64,000 nucleotides of DNA from Streptomyces sp. CB01580 (GCF_001905795.1 NZ_LIXJ01000005.1:62001-126000), one strand, 5' to 3'. Shown: positions 33,548 through 42,189, numbered from the stretch's first letter. Numbers and translations: made by a program. The notes: generated from the sequence alone by a model not told the origin.

Positions 33548-34768
33548 GTGAAGAAGACCCTGTCTGTGGCAGCGAGCCTGGCGATCGCCGCGACCTGTGG
33601 TTTTGGTATGGCGCTTCCCGCGCACGCCGCTGACGCGACCGGCCTCACGACTGCGGCGAGCCAATCGCTGCAGTCCTCCATCGACACCTCCTCCATGGAC
33701 CCGCAGCATCAGGCCATCGTCGACCGGATCCTGGCCAAGCTGCCCGCCGACTGGGAGGCCCGCCTCGACGCGGCCAAGGCCAAGTACGGCCTGAAGGGCG
33801 AGGAGTGGCAGCAGATCCGCGACAGCGCGATCAACCCCGGCGACTACCAGTGCCAGACGACCGATCTGTCGAAGTACGCCAACTCCCTCCTCGATGGCGC
33901 CCAGGACCCGTGGACCGTCTTCATCCTTTCGCTCTTCGGTGGCTTCGACATGCCCACCTACGACGCGCTGATCTACGGCAAGGAGTCGTCGTCGAACACG
34001 TTCGGCGTCAAGGGTGAGTACACCCAGCAGCTCAACTCCGAGATGAAGAACCTCAAGCGCTTCTGGGACATCGACTCGGCACGCATCGAGCTGATCCCCA
34101 TGCACGGCGCGGACGTCTTCGCCAGCCCGGACCGGCTCGCCCGGACGCTCTCCGTGCTGTACGGAGGCACTCCCGAGGGGAACCTCGACCTGGCCGACAT
34201 GCTCATCGAGCTGGTCGACTCGGAGCCGGTCCTCCAGGGCGGCGCCAACCCGATCTTCTCCTTCAACGCCTTCGCCTACAGCGAGAAGGACGACCCGGAG
34301 CCGCTCGGCATCTCGGACCGGATCATCATGGGTGACGGCATCCTGCAGGGCATGGACGCGGTGAACCTGGGCGATGTCGCGCCGCGCGGCATCCTGGGCC
34401 ATGAGTTCGGTCACCACGTCCAGTACCAGAAGAACCTCTTCGAGAGCGACCTGACCGGTCCGGAGGCCACCCGCCGCACCGAGCTCATGGCGGACGCGTT
34501 CGGGACGTACTTCCTGACCCACGCCCGCGGAGAGTCGCTGAACGCCGCCCGCGTCCTCAAGTCCGAGAAGTCGTTCTACCAGGTCGGCGACTGCAGCTTC
34601 ACCAGCTCCGGTCACCACGGCACGCCCGACCAGCGGTTCAACTCGGCAACCTGGGCGGCGGGCGTGGCCAACGAGGCGCCGAACCAGGGCCACATCCTGC
34701 CCGCCCTCGCGTTCGACAAGCTCTTCGAGGCCAAGCTGCCCGACCTGGTCAAGCCGGACAGCAAGTAA
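33548..34768 (+). CDS. Secreted putative metalloprotease with HEFGHH motif
   Basis: A 406-residue protein starting at GTG 33548 (GGAG 5 nt upstream) with a clear signal peptide (VKKTLSVAASLAIAATC, Ala-x-Ala at about 29). The mature part is helical and carries ILGHEFGHHVQYQ near residue 285, the HExxH zinc motif, followed by ELMADAFGTYF, a plausible third ligand (Glu/Asp) as in gluzincin/minigluzincin families. A late Cys and HHGTPDQRFNSATW end the domain. It stands alone, with a strong bidirectional terminator behind it. Substrate unknown. Confidence 0.82.
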   Translation: MKKTLSVAASLAIAATCGFGMALPAHAADATGLTTAASQSLQSSIDTSSMDPQHQAIVDRILAKLPADWEARLDAAKAKYGLKGEEWQQIRDSAINPGDYQCQTTDLSKYANSLLDGAQDPWTVFILSLFGGFDMPTYDALIYGKESSSNTFGVKGEYTQQLNSEMKNLKRFWDIDSARIELIPMHGADVFASPDRLARTLSVLYGGTPEGNLDLADMLIELVDSEPVLQGGANPIFSFNAFAYSEKDDPEPLGISDRIIMGDGILQGMDAVNLGDVAPRGILGHEFGHHVQYQKNLFESDLTGPEATRRTELMADAFGTYFLTHARGESLNAARVLKSEKSFYQVGDCSFTSSGHHGTPDQRFNSATWAAGVANEAPNQGHILPALAFDKLFEAKLPDLVKPDSK

Positions 34769-34818
34769 GGATCACCACCGCACCGCAGGGCGATGAGCGC
34801 CTGAGCGGCTGAGGACCC

Positions 34819-34858
34819 GCGCGGGGCGGGCCGGATCACGCACCGGCCCGCCCCGCGC
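34819..34858. terminator. Strong bidirectional terminator
   Basis: GCGCGGGGCGGGCCGG (34819-34834) pairs perfectly over 16 bp with CCGGCCCGCCCCGCGC (34843-34858) around an 8-nt loop, between the convergent protease and regulator genes. Confidence 0.85.
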
Positions 34859-34897
34859 GCCCACGTGCCCGTGCCACGGGTCGGTAGCAGCCCGGGG

Positions 34898-35872
34898 TCA
34901 CAGCCAGCCGCGACGGCTGGCCTGGACGCCGAGCTGGAACCGGGTCTTGGCACCGAGCATCTCCTGGAGTCGGGCGATGCGCCGGGCGACGGTGCGCTCG
35001 CTCACCCCGAGCTCACGCGCGATCGACTCGTCGGTCAGCCCGGTGCTGAGGTAGCTCAGGAGCCGCCGCCCCTCGGGCGTCGCCTCGCTCTTGACGGCCT
35101 CACCGACCGGTGGGAGCGGAACGGCGATCTGCCAGTACGACTCGAAGACGCCGATCAGCCCGTCCAGGAGCCCCGACGGCTGCACGACGACACTGTGGTG
35201 TCCCGTACGGTTCGGGGCGGCGACGGACACCACGGCGAAACGGTCGTCGCAGACCAGCACGTTCAGCGCGACATCGGGGAAGACCCTGGCCTGTTCTCCC
35301 CGGGCCACGCACTCGTGCGCCACTTCCAGCGCCTTGGGGTCCTGCAGGATGTTGGCGCTGTACACCACCCGGTAGGCGATCCCGCGGTCCAGCGCGTCCA
35401 GCGTGCCGGGGCCGACCTCCGGCATCCGGTCGCCCCCGCCCACCGGCCCTATCGACAGCGCACGCACCCGGGACACGGCCCCGTTGTGCACCCGCGACTG
35501 GATCTCCCCGCGCCGCTCGGAGGTGTCGACGACCTCGACGTAGGTCGCTCCGGCGGTGTGGTCGAGCCAGTACTGCGACAGGGCCGTGGCGCTCTCGTAG
35601 GCGATCCGGGCCTGGTGCGCGCGCCGCTCGGCGACCGCCTCCAGCACCGCGCGGGGCGGCTGGGCGATCAGCCTCCCGTCCGTACGGGACACCAGGCCGA
35701 TGTCGCTGAGTTCGGCGACGGCGTCCTTGAGGCCGTCGAGCGGTGACCCGACCAGTGTCGGCCGGTCGGTGAGCTCGGTCAGGGTCTGCGGACCCCGTTC
35801 CACGAGCGCGAGGTAGGCGGCCTCCGCTGTCGCGGAGAGACCGAGATCCTGCAACGGGCGCAGCGTGTGCAT
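34898..35872 (-). CDS. LuxR-type HTH regulator with TrmB-like N-terminus
   Basis: A 324-residue regulator: an N-terminal TrmB-like winged helix (LGLSATAEAAYLALVERGPQ), a central ligand-binding-like domain (RVVYSANILQDP, VLVCDDRFAVVSVAA) and a C-terminal LuxR HTH (LLSYLSTGLTDESIARELGV, then SERTVARRI). This single-protein layout is common in Streptomyces and usually without a cognate kinase. No obvious target next door; upstream (35873-36172) there is no clear operator. Confidence 0.88.
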   Translation of the reverse strand: MHTLRPLQDLGLSATAEAAYLALVERGPQTLTELTDRPTLVGSPLDGLKDAVAELSDIGLVSRTDGRLIAQPPRAVLEAVAERRAHQARIAYESATALSQYWLDHTAGATYVEVVDTSERRGEIQSRVHNGAVSRVRALSIGPVGGGDRMPEVGPGTLDALDRGIAYRVVYSANILQDPKALEVAHECVARGEQARVFPDVALNVLVCDDRFAVVSVAAPNRTGHHSVVVQPSGLLDGLIGVFESYWQIAVPLPPVGEAVKSEATPEGRRLLSYLSTGLTDESIARELGVSERTVARRIARLQEMLGAKTRFQLGVQASRRGWL

Positions 35873-36172
35873 GTCCCCCCAACCCGGCGGCGCCGCACGC
35901 CACCACCCACCGAACCCACATATCCGGTGGCTGTCATTCCGCCAAAGATCGTCACCCTAGCACCGGCGTGATCACGCGGACCGGTTGACGACATCGGCCG
36001 GTGTCCTGGAGCCGCCCGCGCCGCTCGCGTTCCCTGCTTCCTGCTTCTTCCGTGTCTCGGCTTCGGTGTCCGTGGCCGTCTCCGGATGGGCTCCCGGGGC
36101 GGCGGCCCGTGCGCGCCGGCCCGTTCCTGGGCGCTCGGCCGCAGGTGTGCGAAGACGTCCTCGATCCCCAAG

Positions 36173-36478
36173 TCATCCGCTCGCCGGCTTCGGCGTGATG
36201 ACGGCGCGCACCGCGTCCTGACCGACGCGCGTGCCGAGCGCCTCGTGGGCGGACACGAACCCGCGGGAACGGAGGGACCGACCGCCGTCAGTGTTCACTG
36301 CTGAGGACGAGCCCCCGACCGACGCCGATACGGAGGGCGGCGACACCGGTGCCGCCGCCCCGGCGAGCGAGTCGGTGGGCGACGGTGCCGACGAGGTGGG
36401 CACCGGAGGCCCCCGGCGGATGCCCCAGGGCGATTGCCCGCCCTGGAGGTTGAGCACCGCGTGATCGAGATCCGTCAT
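36173..36478 (-). CDS. Hypothetical protein, possibly frameshifted
   Basis: A 101-codon frame begins [20 protein letters not shown] with a Ser/Pro/Ala-rich middle and ends [13 protein letters not shown] second reverse frame from about 36171 to 36000 continues with protein-like sequence (GIEDVFAHLRPSAQERAG), so one longer gene may have been split by an indel near 36172. I do not recognise the family; the opening resembles no domain I can name. The flanking stretches (35873-36000 and 36479-36640) show nothing else. Confidence 0.35.
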   Translation of the reverse strand: MTDLDHAVLNLQGGQSPWGIRRGPPVPTSSAPSPTDSLAGAAAPVSPPSVSASVGGSSSAVNTDGGRSLRSRGFVSAHEALGTRVGQDAVRAVITPKPASG

Positions 36479-36640
36479 TCGGTCGGATAACCCCGGGCCT
36501 GGGCGGCGAACGCCTCGTGGGGATGCTGACGGGCAGTCGGCCCTGATGCCGGTGGCGTCGGCGCCCTGGATGATCGGCGACGCCTGGTGGACCGTCCCCT
36601 GCTCTTGGCGGACGGGCGGGCGAGGGCGGTCTGGGGGCCG

Positions 36641-37513
36641 TCATGCGAGGGCTTCCTTCCTGAACCGGGCGACCCACTCGGAGGTGGCCTTCAACCCGCC
36701 GAATGTGTAGAAGTGGATCTTCACTTCGCCATGGCGGGCCGGGTCGTAGCCCTCGGCGACGGCGCGCAGGAACCTGTCCGGCCCCGCGGTGCCCATGAGG
36801 TTGGTGATCGACAGGCCGTACTTCTTGGCGATGGAGGCGCTGGTGACCACGCCGAACCGGGCGGCGTAGGACATCAGCCGCCGCACTCCCGCCGGACCGG
36901 GAACGCCGATGCGGACCGGCAGCGTGATGCCGTGGCCGCGGACCTCTTCGATCCAAGCGAGGACCGGGGCGACGTCGAAGCCGAACTGGGTGATCACGCT
37001 GCCGGAGAGGCCCTGGGCGGCGAGGGCTGCGCTCTTGCCCCGCAGGGCGGTCCACAGCGCGTCGTCGGCGATGGCCGGGTGGCCCTCCGGGTAGCCGCTG
37101 ATGCCCACGTGCCGGACCGCGTACTGGGTCAGCAGGCCGGTATTGATGAGGGAGAGGGAGTCCTCGTACGGCCCTTCGGGATGGGCGGGGTCGCCGCCGA
37201 CGGTGAAGACGTCGGTGCCGGTGGCGTCGGAACGCAGTCCGGCGAGGAACTGCTCGAAGTCGGCCTGCGAGCCGAGGCGTCGGGCGGAGATGTGCGGGAC
37301 GGGCATGAAGCCGAGGCGCTTCACGGTTCGGGCGGCCTCCAGTCTCATCCGCAGGTTCTCGTTGCCCAGGAAAGTGACGTTGATCCGGGTGCCCTGTGGG
37401 ATGAGGCCGGCGGCCTCTTCCAGGTCGGGTATGTCCTTGCCGGTCATCTCCAGGGAGAAGTCCTCCAGCAGTGACGTACTGACCGCCGGTGATGCTGCGC
37501 TGAGGGGGTTCAT
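36641..37513 (-). CDS. Methylenetetrahydrofolate reductase family protein
   Basis: A 290-residue TIM-barrel flavoprotein of the MTHFR family. [31 protein letters not shown] (the conserved PHIxAR segment), [14 protein letters not shown] and [10 protein letters not shown] are family landmarks; the usual YPEGHP loop ([10 protein letters not shown]) is present. ATG at 37513 has AGGAG 5 nt upstream. It is shorter and more divergent than housekeeping MetF, like paralogues linked to one-carbon release from methylated aromatics; a specific role cannot be assigned from this context. Confidence 0.85.
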   Translation of the reverse strand: MNPLSAASPAVSTSLLEDFSLEMTGKDIPDLEEAAGLIPQGTRINVTFLGNENLRMRLEAARTVKRLGFMPVPHISARRLGSQADFEQFLAGLRSDATGTDVFTVGGDPAHPEGPYEDSLSLINTGLLTQYAVRHVGISGYPEGHPAIADDALWTALRGKSAALAAQGLSGSVITQFGFDVAPVLAWIEEVRGHGITLPVRIGVPGPAGVRRLMSYAARFGVVTSASIAKKYGLSITNLMGTAGPDRFLRAVAEGYDPARHGEVKIHFYTFGGLKATSEWVARFRKEALA

Positions 37514-37978
37514 CGTGCTCCTAGTGAAGGCGGGGTGCGGTCGGCTCCGGCCGTCCGGGGGCCGGCCTGGGGCGGCGCCCGGACGGCTGCGGCAGGGGAC
37601 CGGACGGACAGCTCCCGGCTGCTCGTGCCCGACGCCTCCGATCTGGACCTGCCCCCGGTGGCCACGGTCCACCTCCCGCGCCGCGTCCCTGCCATGATCC
37701 ACGGCTCCTGGATCCCGGACACCGTCCAGTAGCGGTTCCCTCGCCCGCGGCGGCGTCAGTGGTTGGCGCACTGGTCCCTCGCAAGCCGCGGTGGGGGCGG
37801 CAGGGGCGAGGGTGGTCACCGCCGCCATGCCGTCCGCGGCAAGCCCGGGCAGGCCGTCAGGGATCACTCCAGTCCCACCAGGTCAAGGCCCAGTGCGGCG
37901 CCGCTTGTTGCGGTGCCCGAGGGACGCCGACCTTCTAATGGTTTGCCGCCGGCCGGCCCGGTCGGATAAGAAGCTCGC
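37514..37978. other. Gap with a possible coding remnant
   Basis: About 465 nt. A plus-strand frame ending at 37732 reads LLVPDASDLDLPPVATVHLP, RRVPAMIHGSWIPDTVQ and stop, which looks like a genuine protein C-terminus, but upstream coding is absent. Otherwise nothing recognisable. Confidence 0.3.
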
Positions 37979-38521
37979 ATGCTAAGGGGCAGCAAGGTCG
38001 GGCTCAGGGCCCGGCACGAGGACGACATCCCGATCCTGCGGGCCGAACTCTACGACGACGTGGTCAACTCCTCACGGTCCGAAGGCCAGCCGTGGCGGCC
38101 GATCACGCCTGGCTCGAAGGACCCGCGGCTCGTGGTGGACGACAAGGAGCAGGGGCACGTCCCGTTCTCCGTGGTGGAGCTGGACGGCGGCACGCTGGTC
38201 GGTACCGCGACGCTCTGGGGCATCGACAACCACAACCGGTCCGCGCACATCGGGCTGGGGCTGCTGCCGTCCTCCCGCGGCAAGGGCTACGGCACCGACG
38301 TGGTCGCGGTGCTCTGCCACTACGGCTTCGTGGTGCGCGGCCTGCAGCGGCTGCAGATCGAGACGCTGTCGGACAACGCCGCGATGCTGCGCTCCGCCGA
38401 GCGCAACGGCTTCGTCCGCGAGGGCGTGCTGCGCTCCTCGGCCTGGGTGATGGGCGAGTTCCTGGACGAGGTGCTGCTCGGGCTCCTCGTCCAGGACTGG
38501 AAGCAGGACTCGAAGGGCTAA
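37979..38521 (+). CDS. GNAT-family N-acetyltransferase
   Basis: A 180-residue RimJ/RimL-type acetyltransferase: GLRARHEDDIPILRAELYDD at the N-terminus, VGTATLWGIDNHNRSAHIGL (strand pair), LLPSSRGKGYGTDVVAVLC (acetyl-CoA P-loop, R/Q-x-x-G-x-G/A) and LSDNAAMLRSAERNGFVREG (typical C-terminal block). ATG at 37979. Its TAA stop shares a base with the left end of the MITE-like element. Substrate unknown. Confidence 0.9.
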   Translation: MLRGSKVGLRARHEDDIPILRAELYDDVVNSSRSEGQPWRPITPGSKDPRLVVDDKEQGHVPFSVVELDGGTLVGTATLWGIDNHNRSAHIGLGLLPSSRGKGYGTDVVAVLCHYGFVVRGLQRLQIETLSDNAAMLRSAERNGFVREGVLRSSAWVMGEFLDEVLLGLLVQDWKQDSKG

Positions 38522-38682
38522 GGGCTGTCCCGTAATCCCCGGCGGGCGCACGGCGACAGCTACGGCGCCTCGCCGCGTTGTCGGAACCCCCGAATACATC
38601 CAGTATGCGGGCGCCCCTCCGCCTTGCGACGCACCGCATCCGACGCCGCGCGCCGATCCACTGGGGATTGCGGGACAGCCCT
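38521..38682. mobile_element. Complete 162-bp MITE-like element
   Basis: The ends AGGGCTGTCCCGTAATCCCC (38521-38540) and GGGGATTGCGGGACAGCCCT (38663-38682) are 20-bp inverted repeats with one mismatch. TA dinucleotides flank or border both ends, compatible with an IS630/mariner-type TA target. No coding capacity. Half and diverged copies occur at 19701-19780 and 5905-5997. I recall similar repeats in many Streptomyces genomes. Confidence 0.8.
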
Positions 38683-38885
38683 ACGGATCACCGGCAAACT
38701 CCGAGCTATCGGTGCTGTGATGGCTTCGCCCTGAGCATTGTGCGACCAGGAACCACATCGAGGTGTGGCATGAACACATGCTGCCGCCGGGGTCGGAACG
38801 GATCAGGTTCCGGACGGCGCCAGGGCGTTATCGAAAGTGCCTGGTGAGGATGACGGAGAGCCCATGCGTGATCCAGAATGATTGG

Positions 38886-39428
38886 ATGGTCACGCTTGAG
38901 ACTCCCCGTCTGATCCTGCGTCGCTGGCGCGAGGAAGACGTTGCGCCCATGGCTGCCGTCAATGCCGACCCCGAGGTCATGCGGTGGATCCGTGACGGCA
39001 GCGTCCGTGACGAACAGCAGACTCGCGACGGGGTCCGGGCATGGGAGAGCGAGTGGGAGTCACAGGGCTTCGGCCTGTTCGCCGTGGAGATCCGGTCCAC
39101 TGGCGAGCTGGCCGGGTTCACCGGCCTTTCGGTGCCCCACTTCTTGCCGGAGGTACTGCCGGCGGTTGAGATCGGCTGGCGGCTGGGACGTTCCCACTGG
39201 GGGCAGGGCTTGGCCACGGAGGCCGCTGCGGCCGCTGTACGGTTCGGGTTCGAAGAGCGAGGGCTGGAGCGGATCGTCAGCATCGCTCAAGTGGGCAACG
39301 ACGCCTCCGAACGGATCATGACCAAACTGGGGATGCATCCGGTCCGTGAGACCGTCAATCCCACCTGCGGTCGGCGAGTACGGGTGTTCGAGTTGTCGTC
39401 GGAGCAGTACGTCACAACCACTCGTTGA
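38886..39428 (+). CDS. GNAT-family acetyltransferase, 3' end rewritten by IS5 remnant
   Basis: A RimJ/RimL-type acetyltransferase of 180 residues from ATG 38886: LETPRLILRRWREEDVAPM, VEIGWRLGRSHWGQGLATEA (acetyl-CoA loop) and VGNDASERIMTKLGMHPV are all present, so the catalytic fold is complete. Start is uncertain; GTG 38868 has a better-placed GGAG. The last residues (YVTTTR) are encoded by the antisense of an IS5 transposase end beginning at 39413, so the native C-terminus has been replaced. Confidence 0.82.
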   Translation: MVTLETPRLILRRWREEDVAPMAAVNADPEVMRWIRDGSVRDEQQTRDGVRAWESEWESQGFGLFAVEIRSTGELAGFTGLSVPHFLPEVLPAVEIGWRLGRSHWGQGLATEAAAAAVRFGFEERGLERIVSIAQVGNDASERIMTKLGMHPVRETVNPTCGRRVRVFELSSEQYVTTTR

Positions 39429-39727
39429 CGGCGGCAACGAGGACGGTAGCCTCGTAGTGGACCGCGAGTTGTCGTGCCTGGTGGCCATGGCTCGATGTCT
39501 CTTGAAGCGATTGATGCCGCACTCGACCGCGTGCCGGGCCTTGTAGTCCTCTGGGGCGAACTTCGGTGGCCGGCCACCGCTGGACCCGCGCTTCTTGTGG
39601 TTACGGACCTGGTCGGCCTTGTCCGGAATGATGCAGCGGATACCGTGACCCCGCAGGTAGGCGCGGTTCCTGCGGAACGCGTACGCCTTGTCCGCCCGCA
39701 CCCGTCGCGGGCGCACGCGGGGCCTGC
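39413..39727 (-). pseudogene. IS5-family transposase, C-terminal fragment with frameshift
   Basis: Reverse strand: VRADKAYAFRRNRAYLRGHG, CIIPDKADQVRNHKKRG, GGRPPKF and HAVECGINRFKRHRAMAT, the last catalytic region (E in VECGINRFK) of an IS5-group transposase. Close to the end the frame shifts: the other frame gives AVHYEATVLVAAVNEWL and the natural stop at 39413. The N-terminal two thirds are missing. Confidence 0.85.
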
Positions 39728-39729
39728 CG

Positions 39730-40020
39730 CTGACCAACCCGCAGGCCGGCCTCGGCGAGGAGGCGGCGGCCAAGGTCGAGCCGGTGGTCGTCACCGTCTC
39801 CGAGGCCAGGGTCTCCGAGGTGCTGTCCGGTGACGTGAAGCCTGGCGACACCGTCGATGTGAGCCGGCTCGGCGGCACGCTGGGCGACGTCACCCACAAG
39901 GAGAAGCACACCACCAAGGAGAAGCACACCACCCTGGGGAACAACGGCACGCAGTACGTGCTGATGCTCGCCAAGCACGACGCCGCCGCGCCGTACGACC
40001 TGCTCAGCCCCGAGCAGGCG
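39730..40020 (+). pseudogene. Internal fragment of a secreted-domain protein, paralogous to the next gene
   Basis: The plus strand reads VEPVVVTVSEARVSEVLSGD, VKPGDTVDVSRLGGTLGDVT, then NNGTQYVLMLAKHDAAAPYD and LLSPEQAL. It resembles the extracytoplasmic half of the protein on the opposite strand at 40004-40714 (EVLATAKGTAPGGRVTVSY, EYVFLLERQDDGRFTLVNSA). A tandem 15-nt duplication gives KEKHTTKEKHTT. Cut at the left by IS5 debris and at the right by the tail-to-tail neighbour. Confidence 0.6.
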
Positions 40021-40714
40021 CTGTGCCGGTCAGCCGGAGCGCCTTCAGGACCCCCGGGCTCAGCGTCACCGCGTTGTCCCCGGTTGGGACGGCCCTGTCG
40101 CCGCTGACGCCGTAGGATCCCTGGGCCGAGTTCACCAGCGTGAACCGGCCGTCGTCCTGCCGCTCCAGCAAGAACACGTACTCCTCCCCCGCCTCGAGCG
40201 CGGCCGTCTCGGGCCCGCCCGAATCGGGCGGGGTGTACGAGACGGTGACCCGCCCGCCCGGCGCGGTGCCCTTGGCCGTCGCCAGCACCTCGGCGGGCGC
40301 CTCCGTGGATGTGATGTCGTCCACGGTCCGCTCCGCTCCCTTGCCCAGCTTCGCCCGGACGATGAGGTCGGCCGCGCCCTCCAGCTCGGCCGTCGAGGGG
40401 TAGTGGGGCTCGTCGGCGACGAGTCCGCCGCTCGGCTCGTCGGGACCGGAGGCCGCGAGCACGGCGACGGCCGCCACCATCGCGGCCGCGCCGCAGGCGA
40501 CGGCCCCGATCAGCACCCCACGCCGACGCGGGCGCCAGGTGGGCGGGACGGGACGGGCCTCGTCCACCAGGAGCCCCAACTCCCTTCTGGCACGCGGCGA
40601 CAGACCCTCCTCCGACGCGTCGGTCGGCAGCGGATCGGCGTGCCGGACCAGCGAGGCGACGCCCTGGGCGGACATCGCGGATTTCTTGACCTGCTTGGAC
40701 TGCGAACGCTTCAT
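40004..40714 (-). CDS. Membrane-anchored protein coupled to an ECF sigma factor
   Basis: A 236-residue single-pass protein: basic cytoplasmic N-terminus (about 65 residues), one transmembrane helix (VLIGAVACGAAAMVAAVAVL) and an extracytoplasmic domain with EYVFLLERQDDGRFTLVNSA. Its ATG overlaps the sigma-factor stop. By gene order it may sense or restrain the sigma factor, as with the pair at 27.5-29.2 kb, though it lacks a recognisable zinc anti-sigma motif. The C-terminal few residues run into the inverted paralogue fragment and may not be native. Confidence 0.75.
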   Translation of the reverse strand: MKRSQSKQVKKSAMSAQGVASLVRHADPLPTDASEEGLSPRARRELGLLVDEARPVPPTWRPRRRGVLIGAVACGAAAMVAAVAVLAASGPDEPSGGLVADEPHYPSTAELEGAADLIVRAKLGKGAERTVDDITSTEAPAEVLATAKGTAPGGRVTVSYTPPDSGGPETAALEAGEEYVFLLERQDDGRFTLVNSAQGSYGVSGDRAVPTGDNAVTLSPGVLKALRLTGTAPARG

Positions 40715-41220
40715 ACCGACTCCCGGGACGAGATGTAGAGCTCACGGAACGCCTTGCGCGCCCGGTGCAGACGGACCCAGACGGCGGGAGCACCGCAGCC
40801 GAGCATGCGGCCCGCCTCCGCCGCGGAGAGGCCGTCCCAGTAGCTGAGCAGCAGCACCTCGCGGTGGTGGTCCGCCAGCCGGTCGAGGGTGTCCAGGACC
40901 GCCGAGTCCTCCGCGGACGCGGGGGCGCGACCGATCTCCTCACCGATCCGCCGGTGCAGCTCGGTCAGCCGGGCGGTGGCCCGGTAGTGGTTGCCGAGCA
41001 CGTTCCTGGCGGTGACGAACAGCCACCCGGGCGTCGCCTTACCGTCCTTGAGCACGTGCTCCCACGCGATCCGGAACACCTCGGCGGCGATCTCCTCGGC
41101 CGCGCTCCGGTCCCCCGTTCTGCGGTGCGCGAAGGCGTGCACCCGGGGGTACTCCCGCGCGTACAACGCGGTGAACCCCGCACTGCGGCCCGAGTCCGTC
41201 ACGGTCTGGTTGCTCTCCAC
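40711..41220 (-). CDS. ECF RNA polymerase sigma factor
   Basis: A 169-residue sigma-70 protein with region 2 (YPRVHAFAHRRTGDRSAAEE, AWEHV, WLFVTARNVLGNHYRA) and region 4 (DRLADHHREVLLLSYWDGLS, AAEAGRMLGCGAPAVWVRLH). GTG at 41220. If the TGTAAGGATTCGCCCC element at 41241-41256 is the -35 region, transcription would begin close to the GTG, giving a leaderless or nearly leaderless mRNA. Forms a coupled pair with the downstream membrane protein. Confidence 0.88.
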   Translation of the reverse strand: MESNQTVTDSGRSAGFTALYAREYPRVHAFAHRRTGDRSAAEEIAAEVFRIAWEHVLKDGKATPGWLFVTARNVLGNHYRATARLTELHRRIGEEIGRAPASAEDSAVLDTLDRLADHHREVLLLSYWDGLSAAEAGRMLGCGAPAVWVRLHRARKAFRELYISSRESV

Positions 41221-41240
41221 ACCCCGTACATGTCATGCGT

Positions 41241-41256
41241 GGGGCGAATCCTTACA
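41241..41256 (-). promoter_or_regulatory. Possible ECF-type promoter element
   Basis: Reverse-strand TGTAAGGATTCGCCCC, 21 nt before the sigma-factor GTG; similar to TGTAACGATCGCCCC before the first ECF gene. Candidate autoregulatory -35 region. Confidence 0.35.
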
Positions 41257-41334
41257 AAGCCGGGGAGGTTTTCCGCGCTTCTTTTCCCCGGCCCCGTCCG
41301 CGCGCGTCCTTCGCGGTCCTTGCCCGGGAGCAGG

Positions 41335-41735
41335 TCACGCGGCGACGCGCCGGACCCGGTCACCGCACAGCTTGTGCATGTCGTCTACGTCGGAGGTCAG
41401 CACGATCACCGGGCGCCGCTGCCGAAGGGCCGCCTCAGCAACAGCCGCGTCGAGCGCGTACTCGTGGCCGCGCGGCCCGGCCGCCATCAGCAGCACCGAG
41501 GCCGCCCTGGCCTCCTCCTCGCCCACCGGCACCACGCGGAGACCGGACAACACCCAGCCCGATCGGGCCTTGTTCGTCCGCGCGGGCACGGCCTCGATGA
41601 GGGTGGGTGCGCTCATCACCACGTCCATGCCTCAGGACCGCGCCTCGGCAACCAGGGCCGCCACCGTCTCGTCGTCGCCGAGCGGCCTGGAGAGGCCCTC
41701 GCTGTCGAGGACGAGAGGGGCGAGAACTGCGCGCC
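41335..41735 (-). pseudogene. PIN-domain protein with an in-frame stop
   Basis: Reading on the reverse strand: PLVLDSEGLSRPLGDDETVA (first acidic residue of a PIN domain), ALVAEARS, then TGA, then in the same frame GMDVVMSAPTLIEAVPARTN (second acidic region) and HEYALDAAVAEAA with VIVLTSDVDDMHKLCGDRV (third and fourth acidic residues). A single CGA-to-TGA change would explain the stop at 41632-41634. The 5' end also lacks a start codon and merges with another gene. PIN domains are Mg-dependent RNases, usually VapC toxins. Confidence 0.75.
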
Positions 41736-42050
41736 GAGCCGATCGGTCAGTCCCTGCCGCCGGGCGTGCAGTCGCGACAGCGCCGTCCGCTGGTCGACCA
41801 CCAGGTACGGGTAGGTGGCCTCGCCCCATTGGCTCAGCAACTCCGCGTGCTCATCAGTACCGGCGTCCTCGGTGTCGGCGATCCTCGCCTCCATGATGTC
41901 TCCGGTGCTGAACATCGCCCACCACAGCAGCGGCGGCCAGTTCTTGGCCTCCAGTTCCATCGCCCCGTCGAAGAAATCGGCCCATTCACCCGCCGACCGG
42001 TTCGGCGTACGCGGCTCCCGGGCGCTGTCCAGATAGAGGCGCAAACTCAT
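41616..42050 (-). CDS. Hypothetical protein, probably 3'-truncated
   Basis: From ATG 42050: MSLRLYLDSAREPRTP, EWADFFDGAMELEAKNWPPL, LWWAMFSTGDIMEARIADTE and ATYPYLVVDQRTALSRLHAR. It has a coherent globular character up to about residue 108, then continues only as the antisense-independent out-of-frame translation of the PIN gene, so its native end is likely lost near 41730. Family not recognised. Confidence 0.45.
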   Translation of the reverse strand: MSLRLYLDSAREPRTPNRSAGEWADFFDGAMELEAKNWPPLLWWAMFSTGDIMEARIADTEDAGTDEHAELLSQWGEATYPYLVVDQRTALSRLHARRQGLTDRLGAQFSPLSSSTARASPGRSATTRRWRPWLPRRGPEAWTW

Positions 42051-42189
42051 TTCGGTTCCCCACCTTCACTTGCGGATGCGCCGACCACTTGCGGATGCGC
42101 CGGCCATGGGCCACCGGTGGCCGCTGCAGAACCATCGCCCACCATCACGGCTTCCTCCCCTGTCGCCGACGAAGTCTCCCGCTGCTTAG

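Noticed and set aside
38521..38682. CRISPR-like repeat
   Set aside because: There is one palindromic unit, not a spaced array; the ends are inverted repeats of a MITE-like element.
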